From Phycisphaerales bacterium (lineage in GTDB: Bacteria > Planctomycetota > Phycisphaerae > Phycisphaerales > SM1A02), in the NCBI GenBank assembly GCA_029268515.1, contig JAQWNP010000003.1, positions 51,761 through 115,760 on the forward strand: DNA of 64,000 nt, written 5' to 3'. The translations under genes were made by a program, and so were the position numbers. The notes below the pieces were generated by a model, which worked only from the letters and a program-made list of their open reading frames with translations, had not been told where the DNA came from and did not search any database. Of this stretch, positions 47,396 to 56,846 are shown piece by piece (position 1 is the first letter of the stretch; the number at the start of each line of letters is the position of its first letter).

Positions 47396-50300
47396 TTACT
47401 CCTGGGGTGGCATGTCGCCTAACTCGCTGTGACGGTACCACGCATTATCCAAGAGCGTGGCATTTGAGAGCCCAGGGAATCCAATAAGGCCCGTCTCTGG
47501 CTTCCGTAGATCCCCACTTACGCTGATGGCAATAAACTGATCGCCCAAATCAGCAATTGGGCTCAGCAACATGCTCATGCCGCTGCGTGAATGAAGCCTT
47601 GTATCAAGCTCCCAGGTACCCAGCTCTAATGTCCCTTCGCCCTTAAGCATCAACCAAGTGCTATCCCCAGCGGTCGCCTCCAAGAGAATATCTTCGAAAA
47701 ACAAGTGGCTTCCTGCCAAGTAAAATGGGGCATTGAGAAAATCCAATCGGCTGGCAACTGGCAGGCCGAGCTGGGCCAATTGCACCAACCCTAGTGTCAC
47801 TGGATTGTCAGCCATATTCCCCTTACGAATCTGAATCAACCCACGCCCACGACGCGTGCCAGCGTCACTGCCCTGTCCAGCAACGCTCAATCGACCAAAG
47901 AGCAAACCTTTCCCAACTGATGGCACTGCTTTTTCATCCTGATCAGCCTCGCCTTCCGGCTGGTCATCAAACCACTGGTCGAGTGATATATCCATCGCCT
48001 CCACTTCGGCATCGTAGTCTTGGCTACCCGTGTCGTACCAAGCTCGACCATACAGTGTGCCACCATATGCCTCCCCGATAACAGACTTCAACTCAATACG
48101 GGAGGAACCAGAATTCAGTATTGGTTTCATCGCCACACCGAACTCAGCATGCTCAATCAAGTTTCCCTGCAACCGCATCGCATCGACCACGCCATCTGCG
48201 GTCCAGAATGTGCCATCCTGATTCGCTGTGACAACCAGATCTGTTCGGCCCTGAACACGACCAAAGTCAATCCCGGCCTTGAAGGAGATGTCCGATGTCT
48301 CAAGGCGCCCACCGAATCGCATATGTCTGGGCCCATCTTTGGCCTGTTGAATCCTGAGCGTGCAATTGGCCAAGGAGCTGATGCCATGCTCTTGGAAAGA
48401 AATCGCATCGATCGCATCACGCGCTTCGGCAGGAAGAAGCGTTGTCATAAGCGATCTGCTGAGCGGTCCATCGTACTCAAATGCCATCTGAAGTAAGAGG
48501 TCTTCACCAAACTCAACATCACCAATTGCCTCAAATCGACCTTCCATGAGAGCGCCGCTTAGCTTGGTAATACCAACACGCCGGGGCGATAGAACTAAAC
48601 TCGAGCCAGGATCAAGTGTGGCCACAACACGCACATCCTGAATGGTCAAACCAATGTTGATTGGCTCAATGACGAGGGCGTAATCAGTCTGCAACCGGCC
48701 CGGAAGAGTGTCATACTGAAATGTTGCATTAAAACGCCCATCTGGATCATATGAAAGGTATTGGTCAGCCTGCTTGCCATCTCCGATCAATCTCAGAAGT
48801 TGAGGTATCACTGGACTGGAAAACTGTCCACTCAGCCAAGAACCCGAAAGTGCCAACGCCTCTGTCTTCTCTCCTGACAAACCATAAGAACCATTAAGCG
48901 TGATCTTGCCATCCTTCCGGCTATCAGTCGTCACATCAAATGCCAGCTCCTGAGCCCTGACTGCTGCATCACTAATGTCAAAAGCACCGCCAGTGTGACT
49001 AAACTCAACATGATAGCCATCGATATTAAGTTCCATTTGCTTGGGGACAATATCTACACGAAGTCTTGAAGGACCTCTTTGTTGAGACTCTAGATTGACA
49101 ACAGCATCAAATCGCCCTTGCGGCCGATACTGATTCCAAAGTTTTCGAGCTTGCTCAAGTTCGGTGGTGGGCGCCAAATTAATGAGATAAGAACCAAGAG
49201 CCAGATCCTCAAACGAGATTTTTGCATCGACTGCTGCACTGCCACCATCAATAACGCGCCGCGCAATACTGATTTCAGCACTGACCTGACCGCCCTCTAT
49301 ATCACCTCCACTATCATGCCGGCCTGTTAAATCAATGAGCTCAACCGATCCGGGCTTGACGTGAATCCGTCCAAATAAATCCGTCAAGGAAAAGCCTGCT
49401 GGCCAGAATAAACCGGCAGCGCCAACCAAGGACGCAAGATCGCCCTGCGGCACAGCTGAGCCATTTTCAAGACGCACCATCACGTCATAGATCGCTCCAC
49501 CTCCATCAGGATTGATGCCTGTCACTTGCCCGATGTAATCAAGGTCAGCATTGAGATTCAATGCTGACATCAGCGCCTTGCCTCCGCCCCCACTCAACAG
49601 GTCTGTTTCCTCAGGCGGAATAGCACCTATCGGAGGAATAGCGCTCTCTAGAAATGGTGTGACTCGGTCACCCAGAACTTGCACATCCAGCTCAGGAGAA
49701 AGCAGCACCTGGTCACCAATCACCTCAAGGCCAAATCGCCCTCGCATGGCGCCCTGCCCGCCACCCGAAGTCACGACATAAAGGCCATCATCTGATTCGC
49801 TATCCGGCAATTTACTCTCAAGATAAATCGCATCCTGGGTCCAACGAAGGACAGAATCAATCAGCCAGACCGGATAAGGAAACTCTTCATAGAGCAGGCC
49901 AACCTTACTACCCTCGACAGTACCCGTTACAAAGGTGGGCCTATCCTCACCCTCAGCTCTACTGACATGCAGGTCAAGCACGACCAGCCCACCCATGTCA
50001 AACGCACCCATTTCCAACAGCTTGTCGAGGCGGGCACGTTTCATCCGCAGTGGAACCAACCTCTCGTCGGCAACATCTTGTTCCTGCAAAGCTCTTATTT
50101 TGGAAACAATATCCTTTCGCTCTGCTTCTATATCTTTCAGCCATGCCTGATCAGGAAGCAGACCATCTTTATGAAGTAGCTCGTATGCCTTTCTGGAAAA
50201 CAGGGAATCCAAAATTTTCTGATGCTCTGGTGGCATCGCAGCACGAAGACGATCATCAATTGGTGCTGGAGATGTTGCAATTGACAAACTGACTGATGCA

Positions 50301-51820
50301 TCATCATTCAGCGGCGTTATGTTTCCTGCCACACGAACGGTAGCACCATCTGAGCCGCTACCAGTCAAGAATTGGATGTTGGCGGCATCAGTATTAAAGT
50401 CAATATATGCATCTACTTCCTCAAGCAGATATGGAAAATACTCATAGGCACCGGTCGCATCTCGAACCCATGTCTTTCCATTGATAGCAATCTCTGTCGA
50501 TTCGCCTGGCTGATCTGATCGACTACGAGCGAGCGATATTTCCATCTCAAGGCTACCACCGGTGAGTTGAAATCGCTGCAGAACATCGGCGACTGCATAC
50601 GGAAGATCGATCGGCACATTGCTTCCGTCAACTTCTGACCCGAGTTGAAAACCCTTCGTCGAAAAAGTCATTACGAATGGGGCTTCATCAATCACCTGTT
50701 CAATCCAACGTGAATCAGTACCCCAAGTGGGCTCAGGCAGATCGGTCATTTTGAAGTCAAAACGATATGGAACTGATCCGAGTCCGCTTTGCTGCTGAGA
50801 ACTACCTAGCGTTCCCACCATATTTTCAAAAATGAGCTTGGAGTGATCTAACTCAATCGTGCCACGACTCACTTGCATTCTTGGCCGACTGGCGGTCGGG
50901 TAAAGTTTTCCGCCTGAAAAACGAGCCCAGACCCCCTCAGGATTAATAGGAAGGGTCAATGCCAGATCATCCACAGTGACCTTAAGCCCAAGCCCCTTTT
51001 CTGGACTAGACGTAAACTCCAGAAGCTCAACGGCGCCATGCGGATTGACTTGATCCCACCAGGCACGAGCAACTGGCGGACACATTTCTCGCACTTGTTC
51101 ATCGAGGCGAAATCCATGAAGAGCAGATGTGAATTCACTCGTTATGAGGTTCCAGCTTCCGTCAAAGGCTAAGCTCTGCCCGGTATTCGGGGCATCAATC
51201 TCCATCAGTTCAAAGTCATATTGTGATTGATCACTTGCAGATCGCGTCATTTGCCCCTTGAAGTGTCGTTGCCCAACCACTTCAAAGACTTCACCTTGAT
51301 GGCGTCCCACCTGCACAGTCGCATCTTTGATTGTGACCAGCGATGGAAGCGACTTCGGCGGCTCATCAATAGCCTCCCATTTGGGCTGCAAATGGGCAAT
51401 ATTCACATCTCCAATTTTCTGCACATCCTCGCTAATTCGAATCAAAGCCTGCTCAATCTCTGCCTCCAGAACCTCGATCTCACCACGCCAAAGAAGACTC
51501 GAATCAAGAACAACACGACCATGGTTCAGTCGCAGAATCTCACCAGGTGGCCCATCGATGTCCGGAACGCTCAAAATGAGTTCGTTGAACTGAAAGGTGC
51601 CATCAGTATCAAAGTTGGCTCCGCGAATAGTGACACTGCCACCGAGCCGCCGCTCAAGTTCAGGGCGGATCATCCAAGCCAAGAACCAACCGCTGGTCAC
51701 AATGAACCAGAGTGCAATGAGAATGAGGGCAATCGCGAGAACGGCACCACCACACCACCATATCCAACGCCTCGGCCTCTCTGAGATAAGTGTTGTTTCT
51801 GTCATAGATTTCGATCGCAT
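47396..51820 (-). CDS. Giant AsmA/TamB-like envelope protein
   Basis: About 1474 residues. One N-terminal membrane helix (CGGAVLAIALILIALWFIV) is followed by a very long beta-rich region with repeated alternating patterns, and an AsmA-like C-terminal part (SLANCTLRIQ, GRLETSDISFKAGIDF, GSHLFFEDILLEATAGDSTW). Such AsmA-like proteins bridge inner and outer membranes and probably move phospholipids. The frame opens at TTG 51826; ATG 51820 or ATG 51805 are likelier. It is the first gene of a run leading to pssA, which fits a role in envelope lipid supply. The divergent epimerase starts 34 bp away. Confidence 0.8.
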   Translation of the reverse strand: MRSKSMTETTLISERPRRWIWWCGGAVLAIALILIALWFIVTSGWFLAWMIRPELERRLGGSVTIRGANFDTDGTFQFNELILSVPDIDGPPGEILRLNHGRVVLDSSLLWRGEIEVLEAEIEQALIRISEDVQKIGDVNIAHLQPKWEAIDEPPKSLPSLVTIKDATVQVGRHQGEVFEVVGQRHFKGQMTRSASDQSQYDFELMEIDAPNTGQSLAFDGSWNLITSEFTSALHGFRLDEQVREMCPPVARAWWDQVNPHGAVELLEFTSSPEKGLGLKVTVDDLALTLPINPEGVWARFSGGKLYPTASRPRMQVSRGTIELDHSKLIFENMVGTLGSSQQQSGLGSVPYRFDFKMTDLPEPTWGTDSRWIEQVIDEAPFVMTFSTKGFQLGSEVDGSNVPIDLPYAVADVLQRFQLTGGSLEMEISLARSRSDQPGESTEIAINGKTWVRDATGAYEYFPYLLEEVDAYIDFNTDAANIQFLTGSGSDGATVRVAGNITPLNDDASVSLSIATSPAPIDDRLRAAMPPEHQKILDSLFSRKAYELLHKDGLLPDQAWLKDIEAERKDIVSKIRALQEQDVADERLVPLRMKRARLDKLLEMGAFDMGGLVVLDLHVSRAEGEDRPTFVTGTVEGSKVGLLYEEFPYPVWLIDSVLRWTQDAIYLESKLPDSESDDGLYVVTSGGGQGAMRGRFGLEVIGDQVLLSPELDVQVLGDRVTPFLESAIPPIGAIPPEETDLLSGGGGKALMSALNLNADLDYIGQVTGINPDGGGAIYDVMVRLENGSAVPQGDLASLVGAAGLFWPAGFSLTDLFGRIHVKPGSVELIDLTGRHDSGGDIEGGQVSAEISIARRVIDGGSAAVDAKISFEDLALGSYLINLAPTTELEQARKLWNQYRPQGRFDAVVNLESQQRGPSRLRVDIVPKQMELNIDGYHVEFSHTGGAFDISDAAVRAQELAFDVTTDSRKDGKITLNGSYGLSGEKTEALALSGSWLSGQFSSPVIPQLLRLIGDGKQADQYLSYDPDGRFNATFQYDTLPGRLQTDYALVIEPINIGLTIQDVRVVATLDPGSSLVLSPRRVGITKLSGALMEGRFEAIGDVEFGEDLLLQMAFEYDGPLSRSLMTTLLPAEARDAIDAISFQEHGISSLANCTLRIQQAKDGPRHMRFGGRLETSDISFKAGIDFGRVQGRTDLVVTANQDGTFWTADGVVDAMRLQGNLIEHAEFGVAMKPILNSGSSRIELKSVIGEAYGGTLYGRAWYDTGSQDYDAEVEAMDISLDQWFDDQPEGEADQDEKAVPSVGKGLLFGRLSVAGQGSDAGTRRGRGLIQIRKGNMADNPVTLGLVQLAQLGLPVASRLDFLNAPFYLAGSHLFFEDILLEATAGDSTWLMLKGEGTLELGTWELDTRLHSRSGMSMLLSPIADLGDQFIAISVSGDLRKPETGLIGFPGLSNATLLDNAWYRHSELGDMPPQE

Positions 51821-51854
51821 GTGCAAAGAGCGTGCGGGACCCTATTCTACCCAT

Positions 51855-52751
51855 ATGAGCATGACAATCGCTGTAACGGGTGCATCTGGTTTTTTAGGGT
51901 CCTTCATCTGCCGAGCTGCTGCGGAAGCGGGCCACAGCGTGATTGCGCTTGTTCGCCCGACCTCCCGGCGGGATCATATCCAAACCTACGTGAACCGCTT
52001 TGTCGTCGGCGATCAGGCTGATCCCTCTTGCTGGCCAAGCCTGCTGGACGATTCAGACTGCCTTGTCCACAACAGCTTTGATTGGGCAGCACTCAAGGCC
52101 GGTCTCCAGGAGCACTTACAAAGCAATCTGGTCCGTAGCATCGAACTCATGGCTGCCATGGCACCCCGCCAGTGCATCCTCATTAGCTCCGTGGCCGTCC
52201 ATCACACCATTTTGCCTCAGTGGAACGGCATCATTGATCCCAGACATCCGTTGCGCCCAAGCAGCCTGTATGGCGCTTGCAAAGCCGCGCTTGAGGCCCA
52301 CCTCTGGTCCTCGCACAATGCATCACAGCAGCCAATCACAATTATTCGTCCAGCTGCTGTTTATGGCATTGACCCAAGCCCCTCAAGAACAATCGGCCAT
52401 CCCATCGTCAAAGCCATGGCAAAGGATGGCGAATACCAACGAAATGGTGGCGGCAAATTTGTTCATGTTGAGGATGTTGCCAGCGTGGTTGTCAAAAGTA
52501 TTGGCAATCCCGAAGCGAACGGTCATATTTTCAATATGGCCGACTGCTATGCTCGATGGTCTGATTGGGCTCAGCTGATTGCTGAAGAGCTGGACCTTCC
52601 TCAAAGCCCTGAACATAAGAGCCCAGCCCAAAGCGCTAATATATTTTGCAAGAAAGCAACGCGTCAATTAGGTGTTTCCATGTCACGAGGTATTGAGGGC
52701 ATACGAGAACATGTTCGCGAGCTTATAAAACAGTCTCACGATGACGCTTGA
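51855..52751 (+). CDS. NAD-dependent epimerase/dehydratase (extended SDR family)
   Basis: About 298 residues. Starts directly at the Rossmann motif: AVTGASGFLGSFIC. The catalytic Tyr and Lys are in SSLYGACKAALE, with ISSVAVHH upstream. The end (SDWAQLIAEELDLP) fits the substrate domain. It acts on a nucleotide-sugar or similar NAD-linked substrate that cannot be named. The open frame runs back to 51597 inside the AsmA-like gene; ATG 51855 (or 51861) is the real start. It ends with no gap at the convergent trpE stop. Confidence 0.9.
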   Translation: MSMTIAVTGASGFLGSFICRAAAEAGHSVIALVRPTSRRDHIQTYVNRFVVGDQADPSCWPSLLDDSDCLVHNSFDWAALKAGLQEHLQSNLVRSIELMAAMAPRQCILISSVAVHHTILPQWNGIIDPRHPLRPSSLYGACKAALEAHLWSSHNASQQPITIIRPAAVYGIDPSPSRTIGHPIVKAMAKDGEYQRNGGGKFVHVEDVASVVVKSIGNPEANGHIFNMADCYARWSDWAQLIAEELDLPQSPEHKSPAQSANIFCKKATRQLGVSMSRGIEGIREHVRELIKQSHDDA

Positions 52752-54299
52752 TTAAAACGCACGCTCTGCAAGATCCAGCGCCCGCCCCAATGCTGCCGCC
52801 TTTGCAACAGTCTCTTCAAATTCACGCTTGGGATCAGAATCGGCCACCAAACCAGCGCCAGCTTGAATGTAAACCATCCATCCCTCTGGAGTGCGTTCAG
52901 CGGTCGGAATGACCATGGTACGAAGGGCGATGGCCATATCGACCTCACCATTAAAGTTAGCTACTCCAATCCCTCCCGCATACGGGCCACGGCGCGTTGT
53001 TTCTAACTCATCAATAATCTGCATGGCGCGCACCTTGGGCGCCCCACTCACGGTGCCCACGGGAAGTGTGGAAGCAAGCGCGTCCCAGCCATCCAGTCCA
53101 GCCCGCAATTCACCACGAACAGTTGAGCTCAAGTGCATGACATGGCTGTAGCGCTCAACTTCCAAAACACGATCGAGCTCGACCGAGGCAATCTCACTGA
53201 CCCGACCTAGGTCATTGCGACCCAGATCAACCAACATCACATGCTCAGCTCGCTCTTTTTCATCACCAAGAAGTTCCTGCTCATGGCGAAGGTCCTCTTC
53301 ATCCGTTTTTCCGCGCGGTCTCGTGCCTGCCAAAGGCCGGGTAATCACTTGATTGTCCTGGGTCTGCACAAGCAACTCAGGACTTGATGCAACGAGAATA
53401 GTGCCCTCCGCCTGTAAGTAGATCATGTACGGGCTGGGATTCACCACCCGGAGCGCTCTGTAGATATCAAAAGGATCCGCCGAGGTACGACGCTCAAAAC
53501 GCTGGCTGACCACAACCTGAAAAACATCACCCGCAGCAATGTATTCCTTACTACGGCGCACCGAATCTTCAAACACGCTGCGCTGTACATTTGACTTCAT
53601 CATTTCACCTGCACCTTGACGCAGGTCGATGTCTAACCGTCCTCCAGGCAACTCTTGCACTGAGGTACTAATCCGCAACTCCATTTCATCGAGCTTGGCA
53701 TTCGCCACTTCTAATGCAGCAGCCCGCGTACTGTGCCGTTCGATCTCAACATGTGTGGTCAGCGTCATAATTTTCTTAACGTGATCAAAGGTAATGAGAT
53801 CGAGATACAGTGAAAAATGCAGATCGGGAAGCATTCGATCATCAAGTGGTGCCGCTGAAAAAGGGAGCTTCCCTGGCTCGCTATACCGAGCGGTGTCATA
53901 GCCTGCATAGCCAACCCAGCCACCACGAAAGTTGGGCGCATCAGGCGGAGGTACGTCGGCGACCAACCAGTCCCCCGTTATCTCGCGGACTGAAAGAATA
54001 GGATTCTCAACTTCACTGACTTCCTTTGAGCCGGCTCGGTGATCGATCACCGTCAACTGATTCCCTCGAGCAAGAACCTCTACAATGGGCCGCGAACCAA
54101 TGAGAGAGTGACGGCCAATGATCTTGCCGTTCACGACTGATTCCAAGAGAAAACTGGGGGCAAGCCGATCGTCGGGTGCGACCAAGCGACGGTACGCGAG
54201 AACCGGAGTCAATTGATCACTCGTGATCTGCCGATGCAAAGCGATCACATTGCCATGCTCGCAGAGACGCTCAAACTGGGATTGATCTATGGTGCTCAT
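52752..54299 (-). CDS. trpE: Anthranilate synthase component I
   Basis: About 515 residues. Makes anthranilate from chorismate, the first step of tryptophan synthesis, together with TrpG. Motifs of the chorismate-binding fold: [43 protein letters not shown] and GPYAGGIGV. The LLES motif near the N-terminus is the tryptophan-binding site used for feedback inhibition. ATG 54299 is preferred over the frame start at 54353. trpG is not adjacent. Confidence 0.95.
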   Translation of the reverse strand: MSTIDQSQFERLCEHGNVIALHRQITSDQLTPVLAYRRLVAPDDRLAPSFLLESVVNGKIIGRHSLIGSRPIVEVLARGNQLTVIDHRAGSKEVSEVENPILSVREITGDWLVADVPPPDAPNFRGGWVGYAGYDTARYSEPGKLPFSAAPLDDRMLPDLHFSLYLDLITFDHVKKIMTLTTHVEIERHSTRAAALEVANAKLDEMELRISTSVQELPGGRLDIDLRQGAGEMMKSNVQRSVFEDSVRRSKEYIAAGDVFQVVVSQRFERRTSADPFDIYRALRVVNPSPYMIYLQAEGTILVASSPELLVQTQDNQVITRPLAGTRPRGKTDEEDLRHEQELLGDEKERAEHVMLVDLGRNDLGRVSEIASVELDRVLEVERYSHVMHLSSTVRGELRAGLDGWDALASTLPVGTVSGAPKVRAMQIIDELETTRRGPYAGGIGVANFNGEVDMAIALRTMVIPTAERTPEGWMVYIQAGAGLVADSDPKREFEETVAKAAALGRALDLAERAF

Positions 54300-54377
54300 T
54301 GCTTCAGCAGTGTAGCCACCAAAGCCCGCCACTCCTCGGCTCGCCCCGTACAATAAGAGAGGAGAGAAATAGAACCC

Positions 54378-55112
54378 ATGCCCCAGAGCCCCTTAATTCA
54401 ACTCCAGCAGGTCACCAAGACCTACTTCCGTCCAGACGGTGGAATCCTTGTTGAGGCACTGCGTGGCGTTGACTTGAGCATCGATCCCGGCGAATACCTA
54501 GCCATCATGGGACCATCGGGCTCCGGCAAGAGCACGCTTATGAACCTTCTCGGCTGCCTAGACCAGCCTACTGATGGAATTTATCAACTTGATGGCGAGC
54601 GAATTTCAGATCTCGATGACCACCAACTCAGTCGAATTCGCGGAAAGAAAATTGGCTTCGTGTTTCAGGCGTTTAACCTGATTAGTGAAATGAGCATCGT
54701 CGAGAATGTCGAAGTACCACTTTTCTACCAAGGAGTAAGCCGCCAGGAACGACGCCAACTGGCGATTGAGCACCTCGACAAGGTCGGCCTTAGCGATCGG
54801 CTCACGCACCGCCCTAGAGAACTATCCGGCGGACAACAACAGCGCGTCGCGATAGCCCGCGCACTGGTCACAAGCCCCACAATGGTTCTTGCCGATGAAC
54901 CGACGGGCAACCTTGACTCTAAAACCGGCCTCGCCATCCTTAAACTTCTTGATGAACTTCATGAGCAGGGCCTAACCATACTTACGGTGACTCATGACAA
55001 TAGTGTTGCAGATAGGTGCGATCGATCAATCCACCTCAAGGATGGCTTGATTGATCGTGACGTGCCCAAAAAACCCAAAAGCAAATTACTGGCCAATGGT
55101 GCAGACCAATGA
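54378..55112 (+). CDS. ABC transporter ATPase of the LolD/MacB type
   Basis: 244 residues. Walker [19 protein letters not shown], signature [15 protein letters not shown], Walker [12 protein letters not shown] and switch His in TVTHDNS. These mark the LolD/MacB/FtsE branch, which powers extrusion of lipoproteins or small molecules through a separate FtsX-like permease. No such permease is in the window. GGAGAG lies ahead of the ATG. Its stop overlaps the start of ruvC by four bases, and trpE is divergent. Confidence 0.92.
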   Translation: MPQSPLIQLQQVTKTYFRPDGGILVEALRGVDLSIDPGEYLAIMGPSGSGKSTLMNLLGCLDQPTDGIYQLDGERISDLDDHQLSRIRGKKIGFVFQAFNLISEMSIVENVEVPLFYQGVSRQERRQLAIEHLDKVGLSDRLTHRPRELSGGQQQRVAIARALVTSPTMVLADEPTGNLDSKTGLAILKLLDELHEQGLTILTVTHDNSVADRCDRSIHLKDGLIDRDVPKKPKSKLLANGADQ

Positions 55113-55642
55113 CCGTGCGTGTCCTTGGTATCGACCCAGGCCTTGTGATTACCGGCTACGGATGCCTCGATCTCGACGAAGGCGCTATGGAGCCACGGCT
55201 TGTAGAAGGCGGGGCCATTAAACTGACTGCCTCGCGATCAATGAACTATCGCCTAAAGCAACTTAATGATGATCTTTGTTGTGTCCTGGATGATCTAAAG
55301 CCTGATCTCATGGTGGTGGAAACCCTCTTCTCGCATGTTCGCCAGGTAAAAACAGCAATCATCATGGGGCACGCCAGAGGCGTAGTTCTCTTGGCTGGTG
55401 AATCCCGTGGAATTGCATTTGATGAGCTCACCGCTCCAGCCGTCAAAAAGGCAATTGCTGGCAACGGCCGCGCAACCAAGGCTCAAATGCAACTTTCCGT
55501 TGCCGAGCAACTCGGCCTCGCAGAGCCACCGACTCCTGCTGATGTGGCTGATGCGCTGGCAATCGCACTCTGCGCAGCTCGCCGCCTTGCCACAAGCCAA
55601 CTCACGAAACAGGCGACTAAGGATTCGAGACCGCAGGTTTAA
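55109..55642 (+). CDS. ruvC: Crossover junction endodeoxyribonuclease RuvC
   Basis: 177 residues. Resolves Holliday junctions. The acidic catalytic residues are visible: Asp in VLGIDPGLVITGYG, Glu in MVVETLF, and two Asp in PADVADALAIAL. Length is normal for RuvC (about 170-180). It overlaps the ABC ATPase gene by four bases at its start and the convergent YdjY-domain gene by 26 bases at its end. ruvA and ruvB are not in the window. Confidence 0.95.
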   Translation: MTVRVLGIDPGLVITGYGCLDLDEGAMEPRLVEGGAIKLTASRSMNYRLKQLNDDLCCVLDDLKPDLMVVETLFSHVRQVKTAIIMGHARGVVLLAGESRGIAFDELTAPAVKKAIAGNGRATKAQMQLSVAEQLGLAEPPTPADVADALAIALCAARRLATSQLTKQATKDSRPQV

Positions 55643-56357
55643 ACTGGACTGTCACTGGGGTCCCTACTGGGGGAATAGCTTTTTCGTTAACTGACCACAT
55701 TGGCGCCATCACCTCTACCTGATCTGAAACCACTGCACGATGGGCAACTACCTCATCACCGAAGGTAACGAGGCCAACAAGTGACCCCGAGCTATCCGCG
55801 TAATAGAATTCTGCGCCAGAATCCTGCCCTGGGGGTGGCGCCATCTTTGAACCTGCAAATACCCACTTGTGATCAGAGGGCTGGCCCTGCTCTTGCTTAA
55901 TCCATGAACTGACCTGCTGCTGCTGCTGCCCTTGTTCGTCCTGCCAAAGGAGACTGATCTCAATCAGATCTCCTGTGGGCGCCACCGCAATCAGATTTGG
56001 ATCGCTTGGGCCATGACGCCAATACCCAGGCGATCCAGGGCGAAAACCAGAAAGCAACAGCGCTGCATGCAACTCACTGCCTAAAGCAGATGTGACCACC
56101 AAGGATTCATGCTCTCGCGAACCAACACCACATACGACCTGTTCCAGCCAGCCAGATTCCAAGCATGTGACGCCCTGCAACAACACATGTCTCCGACCAA
56201 GGTCAACCGAGATGTATTGGCCAACCGGAACGATCTGCTCTTGACTTTGGTGCTGCTGGCGCTCACCTTTTGGGGAGGCCCGACAACCACTACCGATGGC
56301 CAGTATGATCAATATCAAAACAATCAGCCTCAGACTGATGCCTGTTTCCATTTGCAT
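55617..56357 (-). CDS. Lipoprotein with YdjY domain
   Basis: About 246 residues. Signal sequence with lipobox IGSGC, then the YdjY-type domain, recognised by HVLLQGVTC, GSREHESLVVTSAL and LHAALLLSGFRPG; a Gln-rich stretch follows, and the C-terminal part is beta-rich. The domain is common in planctomycetes; its function is unknown. ATG 56357 is preferred over the frame start at 56396, because GGGGAGG lies nine bases upstream and the lipobox then follows a normal signal. Its 3' end overlaps ruvC by 26 bases on the opposite strand. Confidence 0.8.
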   Translation of the reverse strand: MQMETGISLRLIVLILIILAIGSGCRASPKGERQQHQSQEQIVPVGQYISVDLGRRHVLLQGVTCLESGWLEQVVCGVGSREHESLVVTSALGSELHAALLLSGFRPGSPGYWRHGPSDPNLIAVAPTGDLIEISLLWQDEQGQQQQQVSSWIKQEQGQPSDHKWVFAGSKMAPPPGQDSGAEFYYADSSGSLVGLVTFGDEVVAHRAVVSDQVEVMAPMWSVNEKAIPPVGTPVTVQFKPAVSNP

Positions 56358-56366
56358 CGCTCTGGT

Positions 56367-56373
56367 CCTCCCC
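56367..56373 (-). promoter_or_regulatory. Shine-Dalgarno site of the YdjY-domain gene
   Basis: GGGGAGG on the minus strand, nine bases before ATG 56357. It selects that start over the upstream in-frame codon. Confidence 0.7.
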
Positions 56374-56433
56374 GATCGCACGGCATATTTGGTCATGGAT
56401 TACTTTATTCTGATGGGGGCCGGCACCGCCAAT

Positions 56434-56474
56434 AAAAAAGGCCCGGCAGAAGACGAGCTTCATACCGAGCCCTT
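56434..56474 (-). terminator. Orphan rho-independent terminator or attenuator
   Basis: On the minus strand AAGGGCTCGG pairs with CCGGGCCTTT (with G-T wobbles) around a loop that itself folds (GAAG/CTTC), followed by a run of six Ts. It lies 77 bp before ATG 56357 of the YdjY-domain gene and after no known gene, so it ends either a small minus-strand RNA or the leader of that gene. Confidence 0.7.
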
Positions 56475-56846
56475 CCGGGGGCATAGAAAGCAGCGAGCGA
56501 GATCACGCTCCGCTACACTTGAGGTTATCGGATTATGGCTATCTGAACTCTGAACGAGACATGTTTTCCACACTGGAAATGACCGGCCTCATCGGCCCTA
56601 ACGGCACCTTTAATACAGGACACTCAAGCAGGCGGCACATTCAAGACTGCTACGACAGCATGGCCACTATTTATCTAATCCCATGCGATCGCCTTTCTAA
56701 GGCCCAACCACGGTTGGCTTTAGAGCGTATAACGCTTGCCATGACTTAGAATTTTGGACTAATGTCTAATGAGCAATAAGACTCGACCTGAACCGTACTA
56801 CACACCAAATCACTGTCACTGAATAAAAAAACTGAGGATCGCCCCC

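Larger units (their letters stand above)
56358..56846. other. Divergent intergenic region, 489 bp
   Basis: Between the YdjY-domain gene and the TPR-cyclophilin gene. It contains a minus-strand terminator (56434-56474) with no protein gene before it and a small GAGCG/CGCTC hairpin at about 56495-56510. A 76-codon plus-strand frame (56519-56749) has no ribosome binding site and no protein-like pattern. Confidence 0.5.

Noticed and set aside
48020..48496. 158-codon plus-strand frame
   Set aside because: Wholly antisense to the AsmA-like gene, no ribosome binding site or domain.
56519..56749. 76-codon plus-strand frame
   Set aside because: No ribosome binding site; sequence not protein-like; region better explained as a divergent gap.
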